The notes: generated by a model from the sequence alone, not told the origin. DNA of 64,000 nt from CAWIOX01 sp963837775 (GCA_963837775.1 CAWIOX010000034.1:1-64000), one strand, 5' to 3'; shown: positions 38,708 through 48,739, numbered from the stretch's first letter. Program-made: numbers and translations.

Positions 38708-40144
38708 TCAGTCCTTCGTCACGCGCAGCAACTCGGCCTGCGTCGTGGTGCCGTCGGCCAGCCAGCGTTCGCCATCTTCGCGCATGGTCAGCATGCCGTC
38801 GCGCTGAGCGGCGGCGCGGATCTCGGCTTCGGACGCGCTGTGATGGATCAGCGCGCGGATTTCGTTGGTGGTCTGCAGCAATTCGTAGACCCCGACCCGG
38901 CCGTGATAACCGGAATTGCCGCACTTGTCGCAGCCGACCGCCTGCCAGTACTGCCCGTCATGCTGCCGGCAATGCGGGCACAGCTTGCGCACCAGCCGCT
39001 GCGCCAGCACGCCCAGCAAGGAAGACGACAGCAGGAACGGTTCGATCCCCATGTCCAGCAGGCGCGTGACGGCGGCGGCGGCATCGTTGGTGTGCAGGGT
39101 GGCCAGCACCAGATGGCCGGTGAGCGAGGCCTGCACCGCGATCTGCGCGGTTTCCAGGTCGCGGATCTCGCCGATCATGATGATGTCCGGATCTTGCCGC
39201 AGGATCGCCCGCAGCGCCTTGGCGAAGCTCATGTCGATGCGCGGATTGACCTGGGTCTGGCCGACGCCTTCCAGGTCGTATTCGATCGGGTCTTCCACCG
39301 TCAGGATATTGGTCGCGGTGGCATTCAGCCGCGACAACGCTGCATACAGGGTGGTGGTCTTGCCGGAGCCGGTCGGTCCGGTGACCAGCACGATGCCGTG
39401 CGGCTGCGCGATCAGTTTGGCGAACTGCGGCAGCATCGCATCGCTCATGCCCAGATGCTGCAGGTCGAGCTGCCCCGCGTCCTTGTCCAGCAGGCGCAGC
39501 ACCGCGCGCTCGCCATGCCCGGTCGGCAAGGTGGACACCCGCACATCGACCGGCTTGCCGCCGACCCGCAGCGTGATGCGGCCGTCTTGCGGCAGGCGCT
39601 TCTCGGAAATATCGAGCTGCGCCATGATCTTGATGCGCGAGATCAGCGACGCATGGATCGCCTTCTTCGGCCGCACCACGTCGCGCAGCGAGCCGTCGAT
39701 CCGGAACCGCACCACCGACGACTGCTCGAACGGCTCGATGTGGATGTCGGACGCGCCTTCGCGCAGCGCTTGCGTGAGCAGCGCATTGATCATGCGGATC
39801 ACCGGCGCGTCGTCGGCCGACTCCAGCAGATCCTCGATGGCCGGCATGTCCTGCATCAGCTTGGTCAGGTCGAGATCGGATTCGACCTCGTCCACCACTT
39901 GCGCGGCATCGCCGCCGGAACCGGCATAGGCTTTGGCGATTTCGGACTTCAAGTCGTCGTGCGCCAGCGATTTCAGCCGGATGCGGCCGAAACGGCGGCT
40001 CACTTCGGCAATCGCAGTCGGCGGCGTCGCATCCGACACCCACACCTCGATTGCATGATCGACATCGCTGCGATAGGCCAGCAGTGCAAAATCACGCGCA
40101 TACGCATACGGCAACAGGCGGGCATCGTTCATGACCGCACTCAT
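38708..40144 (-). CDS. gspE: Type II secretion ATPase GspE
   Basis: 478 residues. Cytoplasmic ATPase that drives pseudopilus assembly. Walker A VTGPTGSGKTTTLYAAL, Asp box region LTVEDPIEYDLEGVGQTQVN, Walker B RQDPDIIMIGEIRDLETA, His box LATLHTNDAAAAVTRL and the tetracysteine zinc module (LCPHCRQHDG ... CDKCGNSGYHGR). The N-terminal domain that binds GspL is present. Overlaps gspD by ATGA. Confidence 0.97.
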   Translation of the reverse strand: MSAVMNDARLLPYAYARDFALLAYRSDVDHAIEVWVSDATPPTAIAEVSRRFGRIRLKSLAHDDLKSEIAKAYAGSGGDAAQVVDEVESDLDLTKLMQDMPAIEDLLESADDAPVIRMINALLTQALREGASDIHIEPFEQSSVVRFRIDGSLRDVVRPKKAIHASLISRIKIMAQLDISEKRLPQDGRITLRVGGKPVDVRVSTLPTGHGERAVLRLLDKDAGQLDLQHLGMSDAMLPQFAKLIAQPHGIVLVTGPTGSGKTTTLYAALSRLNATATNILTVEDPIEYDLEGVGQTQVNPRIDMSFAKALRAILRQDPDIIMIGEIRDLETAQIAVQASLTGHLVLATLHTNDAAAAVTRLLDMGIEPFLLSSSLLGVLAQRLVRKLCPHCRQHDGQYWQAVGCDKCGNSGYHGRVGVYELLQTTNEIRALIHHSASEAEIRAAAQRDGMLTMREDGERWLADGTTTQAELLRVTKD

Positions 40145-42303
40145 TGCCTGGTTTCGGGCGCCGGCACTAAGGCGGGCGCCGGTACTGCAGGGATCGGCCT
40201 CAGGAACGAGCCGCCCATCGGCTGGCCGCGTTCCAGCGCGGGCAGGACCGGGGCGCCGGTATCCGGCAACAATGGCGTTTTGACTGGCTGGGCGAGGATC
40301 TCGGTGCCGCGGATGTAATCGTAGCGGTCGGCCACCACGCTGGCGCTCTGTTCGCTGCTGCGGATCACGGTCGGGCGCAAAAACACCATCAGGTTGGTTT
40401 TCTTGCGGCTGCGCTTCTGATACTTGAACAGGTTGCCGATGATCGGAATATCGCCCAGACCGGGCACCTTCTCGACACCATCGCCGACGGTATCCTCGAT
40501 CAGACCGCCGAGCACGATGATCTGGCCGTCATCGGCCAGCACATTGGTCTCGATCGAACGCTTGCTGGTGATGATGCCGGCCGCGTTGGCGGTGCTCTGG
40601 ATGGCCGAAGTCTCCTGATAGATCGCCATCTTCACGGTGCCGCCTTCGGAAATCTGCGGCCGCACCCGCAGCGACAGGCCGACGTCCTTGCGTTCGATGG
40701 TCTGGAACGGATTCACGCCGGCAGTCCCGCCCGAGGCCTGCGTCGTGTACTGGCCGGTGATGAAAGGCACGTTTTGGCCGACGATGATTTTTGCCTCTTC
40801 ATTGTCGAGCGTGATCAGGTTCGGCGTGGACAGGATATTGGTATTGGCATCGGACTCCAGCGCCCGCGCCAGCGCGCCCAGCCCCAGTACGCCATTGATC
40901 TGGCGAAACACACCCAAGGTCATGCCGGCGCCCGGCAGCACTGCGCCTTTGCCGGTGCCGAGGGTCAGCAGATTATCGCCGCCAGTGGAAAAGGAAGTGC
41001 CGCCGCCGACCCGATAGTTGCTGGCGCTGTCGCCGGTCAGGCCCAGCCACTGGATGCCGAACTCGGCCGCCTTGTCGGCGGTGACTTCGACGATCAGCGA
41101 CTCGATATACACCTGGGCCCGGCGCACGTCGAGCTGGTCGATGACGGTGCGCAAGTTGCGGTAAACCGGTTCGCTGGCGGTGATGATCAGGGTATTGGTG
41201 GCCGCATCAGCCTGTATGAAACCGGCCGAGCCGCCGCTTGCCAAGGTCGGCGCCGCGTATGACGCCGGCATGGTTCCCATCGTCCCGCCGGCAGCCAAAC
41301 CCGCTGCGGGTGTCGCTGCGCTGGTCGGGGTCGGCGCAGCAGCCGTGGCAGAACTGTCGGACGCGACCACCGCGCGCAGGGTCTGCGCCAGTTTGGTGGC
41401 ATCGGCATTTTTCAGATACACCACATGCACATTGCCCGGTTGCGCGGTCGGCTGATCGAGCTTGGCAATCAATGATTTGGCCAGGTTGGCGCGCGCCAGC
41501 GAAGGCGCGCGCACGATCAGTGCATTGGTCCGGCTATCCGCAATCAGGCTGACGCGTCCGCCATCCGTCGCGCCGGGCGCACCGGTGCCCGACTCCAGCA
41601 ACTTGTTGACCATCACCGCAATATCGCTGGCAACCGCATAGCGCACCGGCACCACATCGAGGTCGCTGGTGGCCGGCGCATCCAGCGCCGCAATGATTTT
41701 CCCCAGCCGCTTCAGATTGTCGGCGTAATCGGTGATGATCAGCGAGTTGTTGCCGGGATTGGCATTGATGGTGTTGTTGGGTGAAATCAATGGCCGCAGG
41801 ACCGCCACCAAGTTGCCCGACGATTCATAGTTCAGACGAAAAATCTGGGTCACGATCTGATCGCCCTTGATCTTGCCGGCGCCGCTGCCGGTCTGGGTCG
41901 GCGTTGCTTGCAGCTTGGCGTCGGCTTCCGGCACCACCTTGACGAAGCCATCTCCCGCCACCAGCGCATAGCCCTGCAGCCGCAAGGCGGTCGCCAGCAA
42001 GCCGAAGGCCTGCGCCTTGGTCACGCTGGTTTCGGCCACCAGGTTGATCGTGCCCTTGACGCGCGGATCGATAATGAAGGTGGTATTGGTGTAATGGCCG
42101 ATCGCCTTGATGACGGACTCGATATCGGCGCCGACGAAATTGAGCATCGCGCCATTCGGATCCGGATTCGCCGCCGCTGCTGGCTGCATTCCGGCCACCG
42201 CACACAGCAAGGCGGCCATTACACTCCACTTGCGCCACCCGTTTTGTCCCTGCGCCTGTTTTTGCATAGTCAATCCCATCTCTGCCGTTATGCTTTTTTT
42301 CAT
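40141..42303 (-). CDS. gspD: Type II secretion outer-membrane secretin GspD
   Basis: 720 residues. Long N-terminus with a signal segment (WSVMAALLCAVAGMQPAAA), N0 domain (NFVGADIESVIKAIGHYTNTTFIIDPRVKG), N1-N3 repeats with Ala/Thr-rich insert (about residues 325-360), then the secretin core (VPGLGDIPIIGNLFKYQKRSRKKTNLMVFLRPTVI). The mapped start includes a 15-20 residue cytoplasmic-like extension; ATG for MQKQAQGQ, 12 codons in, may be the real start. TAATG overlap with gspN. Confidence 0.95.
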   Translation of the reverse strand: MKKSITAEMGLTMQKQAQGQNGWRKWSVMAALLCAVAGMQPAAAANPDPNGAMLNFVGADIESVIKAIGHYTNTTFIIDPRVKGTINLVAETSVTKAQAFGLLATALRLQGYALVAGDGFVKVVPEADAKLQATPTQTGSGAGKIKGDQIVTQIFRLNYESSGNLVAVLRPLISPNNTINANPGNNSLIITDYADNLKRLGKIIAALDAPATSDLDVVPVRYAVASDIAVMVNKLLESGTGAPGATDGGRVSLIADSRTNALIVRAPSLARANLAKSLIAKLDQPTAQPGNVHVVYLKNADATKLAQTLRAVVASDSSATAAAPTPTSAATPAAGLAAGGTMGTMPASYAAPTLASGGSAGFIQADAATNTLIITASEPVYRNLRTVIDQLDVRRAQVYIESLIVEVTADKAAEFGIQWLGLTGDSASNYRVGGGTSFSTGGDNLLTLGTGKGAVLPGAGMTLGVFRQINGVLGLGALARALESDANTNILSTPNLITLDNEEAKIIVGQNVPFITGQYTTQASGGTAGVNPFQTIERKDVGLSLRVRPQISEGGTVKMAIYQETSAIQSTANAAGIITSKRSIETNVLADDGQIIVLGGLIEDTVGDGVEKVPGLGDIPIIGNLFKYQKRSRKKTNLMVFLRPTVIRSSEQSASVVADRYDYIRGTEILAQPVKTPLLPDTGAPVLPALERGQPMGGSFLRPIPAVPAPALVPAPETRQ

Positions 42304-43077
42304 TATTTAAACTCTAATGCAATGACATCGCGCTCACCGTCCTTACGACGCTGGCCCAATAGATTCAATAAATTTGCCAGTTGCTCTTCTTGTCCCGCTT
42401 CGGCCCGCGCTGTGCCGGAAAACTGGAACCGGCCTTGCGCCAGCGCGCCTGTTCCCGCCAACAGCATCGGGCCTTTTACTGTGCTCAGCAGCAACTGTGC
42501 GCTTTGCCCGCGCCAGTCCATTGTCAACCGGTAAGCCCCCAAAGGTTTGACCGGCGACAAACGCGATGCAACATCCTGGATATCGAGCGTCATGCTGCCA
42601 TTCAAATCCAGCTTCTGGCCCTGCCGCGCCAGCATCAGCGGCCCCCAGGCCAAACGCATCTGGCCGGATGGCGCAATCGTGTTCAACGGTGCGCCCAGCC
42701 CGGCCAGGCGCTCTGCCGGCAAGGCAATGGCGCCTGCCGCCAGCTGCCACTGGCTCCAGCTGCCGCTGACTGCCAGCGGCTGCGACAGCGCCGCTGCATT
42801 CTCCAGACGCAAATCCACTTGTCCCAGCATGATCAGTGGCGACAAATGCCAGTCAAATCGGCCGGGCAACAAAGGCGTCACCGGGTCCTTGCCGCTGGGC
42901 GCGCCGCCGATAAAGGCCGAGCCGCGCCACAAGCGTGCCTTGCGCATCCCCCAGCGTCAAACGTCCGGCGGTCTGCATTTCGAACAACACCGCCATCCAG
43001 GATGCCGGCAAAAACACCAGCATCGTCAGCGCCACACTGCTTATCCCTGCCAGCAACCATAGCACGAGGCGGCGCAC
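42303..43077 (-). CDS. gspN: Type II secretion protein GspN, frame broken near 42931
   Basis: About 257 residues. Start GTG directly follows the gspM stop. Membrane anchor LVLWLLAGISSVALTMLVFLPASWM, then LTLGDAQGTL; the family continuation LWRGSAFIGG is reached only if one base near 42931 is removed (CTTGTGGCG to CTGTGGCG). The rest (PGRFDWHLSPLIML ... RLAWGPLMLARQG) is intact to the stop. GspN is an accessory inner-membrane component present in some type II systems. Confidence 0.85.
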
Positions 43078-43602
43078 TTATTGGGCCTTTTGCTGGCGCA
43101 AGGTCAATACCGCATTGACGCTGCCCGGCGACTCCAGCGCGCTCACGTTGGCGTCCACCACCATCAGGCGCTCGACTTTTTGCGCCTCGTCGAGCCAGCG
43201 CAACACGCTGGCGAACGGCACCGCCGCCAGTTGCACCTTGGCGAAATCGGCGCTCAGCGTCACGCTCTGCGCCTTCAGGCCTTTCCTGGCCAGCCCGGCA
43301 TCGATGCTTTCCCGTGTCATCGGCGCCACGCTGGCAGCGGCCTTCACGGTCAGGCCGGACACTTCCTTCGACAGCGCCTGCAACTCGGCAGCCTGCTGCC
43401 GCAACAGCGGCAGATTTTTCTCCAGCTGAGTCCGGCCCTGCAAGGCCGGATCGATGAACAATGCATACAACAGCCCCAGCGTCAGCGCCGACGCAGCGCA
43501 TATCAGCAGCTTGCGTTCGCGCGCATTGCGCTCCAGCCAGAACGCGGACGATGCCGCGCGCCATTCCTGAAGCCTGTGCAATACCAGCAGTTTTTCAGTC
43601 AT
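43078..43602 (-). CDS. gspM: Type II secretion protein GspM
   Basis: 174 residues. Short cytoplasmic part (MTEKLLVLHRLQEWRAASSAFWLERNAR...), one membrane span (LLICAASALTLGLLYALFID), periplasmic ferredoxin-like domain (VSGLTVKAAASVAPMTRESIDAGL ... LRWLDEAQKVERLMVVDANVSAL). Binds GspL. Start ATG at 43602 overlaps the gspL stop (ATGA). Confidence 0.92.
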   Translation of the reverse strand: MTEKLLVLHRLQEWRAASSAFWLERNARERKLLICAASALTLGLLYALFIDPALQGRTQLEKNLPLLRQQAAELQALSKEVSGLTVKAAASVAPMTRESIDAGLARKGLKAQSVTLSADFAKVQLAAVPFASVLRWLDEAQKVERLMVVDANVSALESPGSVNAVLTLRQQKAQ

Positions 43603-44852
43603 TTGGCACTCCGTATCTGCCACACGCCGGCGCCGGTCTGCGCCAGCGCCGCATGGCGCGCTGCCAGCGCAGCGCTCATCTCTGTCGCCGGCGCCTCGGC
43701 GCCGGGTTTAAAGCGCACCAGCAGGCTGCGCTCGCGGTATTCCAGAGCGGCGATCGCCGGCGCGGCGCCCTTTCTGGACTGCATCACGCTGCTCCAGGCA
43801 TCGCCGAAAGTCGCTGCCAGCGCGGTGAAATCATCCGCCGCCGACTGACCTGCATCGTGTTTGGCAGCCGCCAGTTTTTGCCGCATCTGCGCCATCGGAT
43901 CGACGATCACTTGCTCTTTCGGAAACGTGGCCTGAAAGGTTTGCGTCATGCCGGCACGCAGCAAACTGGCTTCGCGCTTCATCCGCAACCAGTCCAGATT
44001 CAGGCCAAACAGATTAACCATGAGCAACAACAGCGCCAGACCGAGCGGCCAGCGCCACGGACGCCAGTCAATCTGCGGCCCGGCGCCGGCCCCCAATCCC
44101 GCCATCAGATCAAGTCCCGTATTTTTCGCCCCGGCCACCCAGTGCGGCCAGCTATCCGGCAGCACGTTCAATCCGGCATCGCTGGACTCGCTGGCGATCT
44201 GCTGATAGGCGCGCACACTGGCTGGCGGCACATACAGCGTCAACGGCGCCTGCGGCACGATCATGCGCAAGGTGGCGATGACTTCCGGCATCGCCGCTGC
44301 ACCGGAGGCGGTCACCGACAGCCCGATTCCGTCCTGTTGCGACAGGCGCAGCGTGATATCGGTCTCATGTGCGCATTCAGCAATGGCCGCCGTGGCAGCG
44401 CCGGGCTGATACGGCAGGCACAGCTGCGCCGGCAATACCGTCAACTGGCGCGCGCCCTGGTCGGTCAGCGCACCCGACAGGCGCTCCAGCCACGCACGCT
44501 GCACCACCGCCACCGTGCGCAAGCCGTCGGACAAGGGGCCGGCGGCGAACACACAGTCGGCCGGATCGCTCATCAACTGGTCTTCCACCAGATTGGGCAG
44601 GGCTGCCTTGAGCCTGGCCGCGGATAAGGGCGGCACCTTGACGCGCAGCAAGCTGACATCGCTGGCGGCCAGTAGCAGCACCACGCGTTTAGCTTGCCGG
44701 ATGGCATCCGACAGCGCGGCCAGCGTTGCGCTGCCTTCGCGTTCGATCGTGCCATTGTCGGCAACCAGTGCAAACAGGCATGGCGGCGCCTCCAGCACGG
44801 TGTCGGCGTCGGAGGCGGCTTTGGAAGGATGGCGGATATATAGTGTGCTCAA
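43599..44852 (-). CDS. gspL: Type II secretion protein GspL
   Basis: 417 residues. Cytoplasmic actin-like domain (residues 1-260; LLLAASDVSLLRVKVPPLSAARLKAALPNLVEDQL) that binds GspE, one membrane span (PLGLALLLLMVNLFGLNL) and a periplasmic ferredoxin-like domain that binds GspM. Starts 10 bases after the gspK stop. Confidence 0.93.
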   Translation of the reverse strand: MSTLYIRHPSKAASDADTVLEAPPCLFALVADNGTIEREGSATLAALSDAIRQAKRVVLLLAASDVSLLRVKVPPLSAARLKAALPNLVEDQLMSDPADCVFAAGPLSDGLRTVAVVQRAWLERLSGALTDQGARQLTVLPAQLCLPYQPGAATAAIAECAHETDITLRLSQQDGIGLSVTASGAAAMPEVIATLRMIVPQAPLTLYVPPASVRAYQQIASESSDAGLNVLPDSWPHWVAGAKNTGLDLMAGLGAGAGPQIDWRPWRWPLGLALLLLMVNLFGLNLDWLRMKREASLLRAGMTQTFQATFPKEQVIVDPMAQMRQKLAAAKHDAGQSAADDFTALAATFGDAWSSVMQSRKGAAPAIAALEYRERSLLVRFKPGAEAPATEMSAALAARHAALAQTGAGVWQIRSAK

Positions 44853-44862
44853 GATTGTTCTC

Positions 44863-45825
44863 TTAGTTATCCCGGACCCAGATGACTCTCGTGTTGTTGC
44901 CGCTACGTTCGATCAGTGCCTGCATCTCGAGCGACGCCCGATTCAGCCTCACTGTGCCATAAACCATGAAGAAATTGGTCGTCATGGCGATTTCTTTGTC
45001 CGACTCGTTGATGGTCTTGCCTGACAAACGCAGTTTGAAATCGCTGATGTTACGAAAATAAGCACTGGCCCGGCTGGCGACCAGCGCCGTCGCATCCGAC
45101 AGCGACAGTCCTTCAATTCTGGCTGCCAGCACTTCGGCTGGCGCAGTATTGACGTTTACCGCTGTCGCACGCGGCAGCACGATCACAAAATCCCGCAGCG
45201 CGGCCAGCGCTTCGCCGGTAAATCCGGGCACCGCCAGCACATCGTCAATCTGCAGCAGCGTCAGCGGCTGCGCAGTGCCGCTGCTTGCCGCATTATCGGC
45301 CGGCACTGCTGCGGTGCGCTCGACGGATGCCTTCTGGGTGCTCGCCAGCAGGGTGGCAGTGGCTTGCGCCAGCGCCGGATTCAGGCCCAGATTGCTCAGC
45401 AAGCGCCCGAATACCGCGACTTCGCTCTTGTTGATGGTGCCATTGGCAGACAGGTTGCTGAGGTTGTAGCGGGATTGGGCATCGACCACATGACCCGACA
45501 GTGTCGCATCGCTCTGTTCGCTATCGGCCCGCGCATTTTCGACATACTGGTCGAGCCGCGTTTCCGCCAGCGTTACCGCCCACGGCTCGCCCAGATGATC
45601 GACCGTCGAAAATTTCGCATCCTCGCGCAGGATCAGCCTGGCCCAGTCGAGCGCACCGCGCAAAATCCACTTGGTCTGCAAATGCAGGCGCTGGTTCTCG
45701 ATCGAGCGCACCTGCACCTGCTGCTGCCAGAACAGGCTGGCCACGATCGTCACCGCCAGCGTGGTCAGCAACAGCGCGGTAATGACGGCGACGCCGCGCT
45801 GACGGCAAAGTGGCGGCTTGCTCAT
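44863..45825 (-). CDS. gspK: Type II secretion minor pseudopilin GspK
   Basis: 320 residues. Starts with a basic leader and prepilin-type segment (QRGVAVITALLLTTLAVTIVASLFWQQQ), followed by the large GspK alpha domain (VVDAQSRYNLSNLSANG, a conserved calcium-region motif, and FTGEALAALRDFVIVLPRATAVNVNTAPAEVLAARI). It caps the pseudopilus tip with GspI and GspJ. Overlaps gspJ by ATGA. Confidence 0.94.
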   Translation of the reverse strand: MSKPPLCRQRGVAVITALLLTTLAVTIVASLFWQQQVQVRSIENQRLHLQTKWILRGALDWARLILREDAKFSTVDHLGEPWAVTLAETRLDQYVENARADSEQSDATLSGHVVDAQSRYNLSNLSANGTINKSEVAVFGRLLSNLGLNPALAQATATLLASTQKASVERTAAVPADNAASSGTAQPLTLLQIDDVLAVPGFTGEALAALRDFVIVLPRATAVNVNTAPAEVLAARIEGLSLSDATALVASRASAYFRNISDFKLRLSGKTINESDKEIAMTTNFFMVYGTVRLNRASLEMQALIERSGNNTRVIWVRDN

Positions 45826-46514
45826 GTCGCCCCCAGCAGAAACACTTTGCGCATGCCGGTTTCGCGACCGCTGAGCTGCAGCGCCACCTCCAGTCCCAGC
45901 GGAACCGGCGCAGTTGGGGCCGACGGGTCGGCATTCGGTGCCACCTCATCGCTGTTGCGCCACATCAGGCTATCGCTCATCCAAAGCCGCATCGTCATCG
46001 CCGCAACGTCGGCTTGCAGCACCACCGCCTGCGCCGCATCGAGGTCGCCGATCGCGTTTTTCCACAAGATATCCAGTTCGCGCAGGTCGCGCGTTGCCCC
46101 CGATTCGCGCCGGGTCAGCACGCCATTGCTGATGCGGTAGGCGACTACGGCCATGCGCGACGGCTGATTGTCGGCAAACACCGTGCGCACCAGCGTCAGA
46201 CGCCCCGGCTGCGCCGTCAGCGCGACACGGCCGCCCAGATCGGCGCTGCTGGCGAGATGCTCGCCATCGCTTTGCAATTGCGCAAACGCCAGCTGCAGGC
46301 CGCGGGTTTGTTCGAGATTGCCGGTCAGCGCGACGCGCGCCCGCACGATGCTGTCCAGCCCGCGCCAGCCCAGCACCGCGACGATCGCGAGGATGCTGAT
46401 GGCGACCAGCAACTCGATCAGGGTAAAGCCGCGCGTGCGATCTGGCGCTGCTGACTCACTGCTCACGCTGCTGCGACATTGGCGCAGGTGCGGTTCATAT
46501 TCCGTTCCCATCAT
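45822..46514 (-). CDS. gspJ: Type II secretion minor pseudopilin GspJ
   Basis: 230 residues. Prepilin peptidase site and hydrophobic helix RGFTLIELLVAISILAIVAVLGWRGLD after a 27-residue leader that is longer than usual; another ATG at 46511 is one codon on. The globular part contains GRLTLVRTVFADNQPSRMAVVAYRISNGVLTRRE, typical of GspJ. Overlaps the gspI stop. Confidence 0.93.
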   Translation of the reverse strand: MMGTEYEPHLRQCRSSVSSESAAPDRTRGFTLIELLVAISILAIVAVLGWRGLDSIVRARVALTGNLEQTRGLQLAFAQLQSDGEHLASSADLGGRVALTAQPGRLTLVRTVFADNQPSRMAVVAYRISNGVLTRRESGATRDLRELDILWKNAIGDLDAAQAVVLQADVAAMTMRLWMSDSLMWRNSDEVAPNADPSAPTAPVPLGLEVALQLSGRETGMRKVFLLGAT

Positions 46515-46894
46515 TGCGCATTCGGCACCACCTGCACCAGCTTGATGATGCGCCGTGCGGGATTTTCCGCCTCGGTGACGCTGACCTCGACCCGCCGGAA
46601 GCTCGGATTCGGGGTCGCGATCACTTCCTCTTCGCACATCAGATGCAGGTCGCCCTGCGGGCAGGCGAAAGAGCGCTGGCCGAGCGCCGGCCACTCGCGT
46701 GCCAGGCGGATTTGCGACAGGCGGTTTTCGGCCGACCAGTTGGCCATCATCGCCGCGCGCAAGCCGTCGCTGTTCTGCGTCAGGCTGCCCACCGCCCGCA
46801 GGCTGGCGCCCAGCGAGGTGCCGACGATGACCAGCGCCACCAGCACTTCAAGCAGCGTAAAACCCGATGCGGATCGCAGGCGATGTGATCTCAT
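46511..46894 (-). CDS. gspI: Type II secretion minor pseudopilin GspI
   Basis: 127 residues. Prepilin leader and helix MRSHRLRSASGFTLLEVLVALVIVGTSLGASLRAVG, then NRLSQIRLAREWPALGQRSFACPQGDLHLMCEEEV, typical of GspI. Start ATG at 46894 lies one base after the gspH stop. Confidence 0.94.
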   Translation of the reverse strand: MRSHRLRSASGFTLLEVLVALVIVGTSLGASLRAVGSLTQNSDGLRAAMMANWSAENRLSQIRLAREWPALGQRSFACPQGDLHLMCEEEVIATPNPSFRRVEVSVTEAENPARRIIKLVQVVPNAQ

Positions 46895-46895
46895 C

Positions 46896-47402
46896 TTATT
46901 CAACCGCAAAATGCCCGATGCCATCGGCCCGGATCGCAACCTGCGCCGCACCGCTGGAAAAGGTCAGTACAAACGGTTTATCGACCGGCTCGCGGCCGAA
47001 GATGATGCGCAACGGCGTGCTTTCTGCTGCCGGCGTCAGGCTGAAACTGATCGGCGCACGCTTGAAGCTGCGTTCGCGCAGCAAATCATCTTGCGCGATG
47101 AGCTGCCAGGTGCGCTCCTCGCGCACCAGAAAACGATAGCGTTCCGGCTCCACCTCGAAGGCGATCGGGCGGTTGCGCACGATCGCCTCATCGCGCGCCA
47201 GCTGCAGCAGCAACGCGATGCGTTGCGCCTCGTTCTGCAGCTCCTGTTGCGCGCTCGGCATCGCATTGAACGACACCAGGCCCAAGGTGACGCCGGCAAT
47301 CACCAGCACCACCAGCAATTCCAGCAGGGTAAATCCGCGTGCGCGCACAGCACGCCGCACGCCGCGCGATCCGGTCAAATGCGGTGCATTTACAGATCCC
47401 AT
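46896..47402 (-). CDS. gspH: Type II secretion minor pseudopilin GspH
   Basis: 168 residues. Prepilin motif RGFTLLELLVVLVIAGVTLGLVSF and a GspH-type beta domain (ARDEAIVRNRPIAFEVEPERYRFLVREERTWQ). Start ATG at 47402 (MGSVNAPHL) gives a 13-base overlap with gspG. Confidence 0.94.
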   Translation of the reverse strand: MGSVNAPHLTGSRGVRRAVRARGFTLLELLVVLVIAGVTLGLVSFNAMPSAQQELQNEAQRIALLLQLARDEAIVRNRPIAFEVEPERYRFLVREERTWQLIAQDDLLRERSFKRAPISFSLTPAAESTPLRIIFGREPVDKPFVLTFSSGAAQVAIRADGIGHFAVE

Positions 47403-47854
47403 GAACCGATATCGGCATCGTTGCCGGCGCCGCCCGGCTGTCCGTCGGCCCCCAGCGAAAATACGTCGATCTCGCCTTTGATGCCGGGCGACAGCATCTG
47501 GTAAGGCGCACCCCACGGGTCTTTCGGCAATTTATCCAGGTAACCGCCGGTCTTCCAGCCATTCGCCGCCGGGCCGGTGGTGGGACGCACGATCAAGGCT
47601 TGCAAGCCCTGCTCGGTGGTCGGGTAACGCTGGTTGTCGAGTTTGTACAGCTTCAATGCCTGCATCACGGTCGCGATGTCCTGCTTGGCGGCGACGATAC
47701 GCGCCTCGTCGGTGCGCCCCATCAGTTTGGGCACCACCAGCGCCGCCAGCACGCCGAGAATCACGACTACCACCATGATTTCAATCAGGGTGAAGCCGCG
47801 CTGAACTGCGCGCATGCCGGCGCGCCGGACAAAGTAAGGAGAGACGTTTTGCAT
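47390..47854 (-). CDS. gspG: Type II secretion major pseudopilin GspG
   Basis: 154 residues. Prepilin site and helix QRGFTLIEIMVVVVILGVLAALVVPKLM, then the strongly conserved major pseudopilin body (EARIVAAKQDIATVMQALKLYKLDNQRYPTTEQGLQAL, PKDPWGAPYQ, FSLGADGQPGGAGNDADIGSWDL). First gene of the 12-gene operon gspGHIJKLMNDEFC. Start ATG at 47854; an ATG at 47815 nearer the cleavage site is an alternative. No gspO/prepilin peptidase gene is in the window. Confidence 0.96.
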   Translation of the reverse strand: MQNVSPYFVRRAGMRAVQRGFTLIEIMVVVVILGVLAALVVPKLMGRTDEARIVAAKQDIATVMQALKLYKLDNQRYPTTEQGLQALIVRPTTGPAANGWKTGGYLDKLPKDPWGAPYQMLSPGIKGEIDVFSLGADGQPGGAGNDADIGSWDL

Positions 47855-48079
47855 GATGGTTTTTGCTGGAAGATAGGAGTTAGACAAGAGTATAAGGCCG
47901 AAGCACTGTTTCAAGCACTTGCAGGAGCTTGATTGAAATCAATCCGGGGTCAGACTCTGCTGATTGCGAAAAGTGCCCATTTATTTGACCTCCCCCAACG
48001 CATGTAGTAGCCGGCGATTACCCGCGCCGCGTCCGGAAGGCGAACAATGGTCGTTCTTAAATCAATTCAGGAGACCATC
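47855..48079. promoter_or_regulatory. Divergent intergenic region between gspG and the PfpI gene
   Basis: About 225 bases that must contain the promoters of the type II secretion operon (leftward) and of the PfpI gene (rightward). No clear boxes, repeats or RNA genes recognised; the fragment CCGGGGTCAGACTC near 47945 resembles a motif seen in scattered genomic repeats, without further support here. Confidence 0.3.
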
Positions 48080-48661
48080 ATGGCTGCGAAAAAAATACTG
48101 ATGCTGGCCGGCGATTTTGCCGAGGATTACGAAACGATGGTGCCGTATCAGGCGCTGCTGGCGGTGGGCCATCAGGTGCATGCGGTGTGCCCGGACAAGA
48201 AAGCCGGCGATTTCGTGATGACCGCGATCCACGACTTCGAAGGCCAGCAAACCTATACCGAGAAGCCCGGCCACCGCTTCACGCTGAGCCACGATTTCGA
48301 CGCGGTCGATCCGGCCGGCTATGACGCGCTGCTGATCCCGGGCGGACGGGCGCCGGAATACCTGCGCCTGAATGCCAGGGTGCTCGACATCGTGCGCCAT
48401 TTCGCGCAGGCCAAGAAACCGATCGCGGCAGTCTGCCACGGCGCCCAGATCCTGGCCGCGGCCCGCGTGCTGGACGGCGTGCACTGCTCGGCCTATCCGG
48501 CCTGCCGCCCGGAAGTCGAACTGGCAGGCGGGCGCTATGCAGAGATTGCCATCACCGACGCGGTCACCGACGGCAATTTCGTCACTGCACCGGCCTGGCC
48601 GGCGCACCCGGCCTGGATCGCGCAGTTCCTCGCCTTGCTAGGGACACGGATTGTGCTATAA
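48080..48661 (+). CDS. DJ-1/PfpI-family protein
   Basis: 193 residues. Glutamine-amidotransferase-like fold with nucleophilic Cys in AAVCHGAQILAAA and family motifs LMLAGDFAEDYETMVPYQAL and ALLIPGGRAPEYLRLN. Relatives include glyoxalase III/deglycase-like and stress proteins; exact activity unknown. Start ATG at 48080, with GGAG ahead; the first codons of the upstream open frame are unlikely to be used. Confidence 0.9.
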   Translation: MAAKKILMLAGDFAEDYETMVPYQALLAVGHQVHAVCPDKKAGDFVMTAIHDFEGQQTYTEKPGHRFTLSHDFDAVDPAGYDALLIPGGRAPEYLRLNARVLDIVRHFAQAKKPIAAVCHGAQILAAARVLDGVHCSAYPACRPEVELAGGRYAEIAITDAVTDGNFVTAPAWPAHPAWIAQFLALLGTRIVL

Positions 48662-48739
48662 AAGGAGAGTGGTCGCACCGGCCACAAGCCCGTTGCGCAA
48701 GCAACGCGCAGCGGGTGGCATAAGCCAGAAGGAGCGACC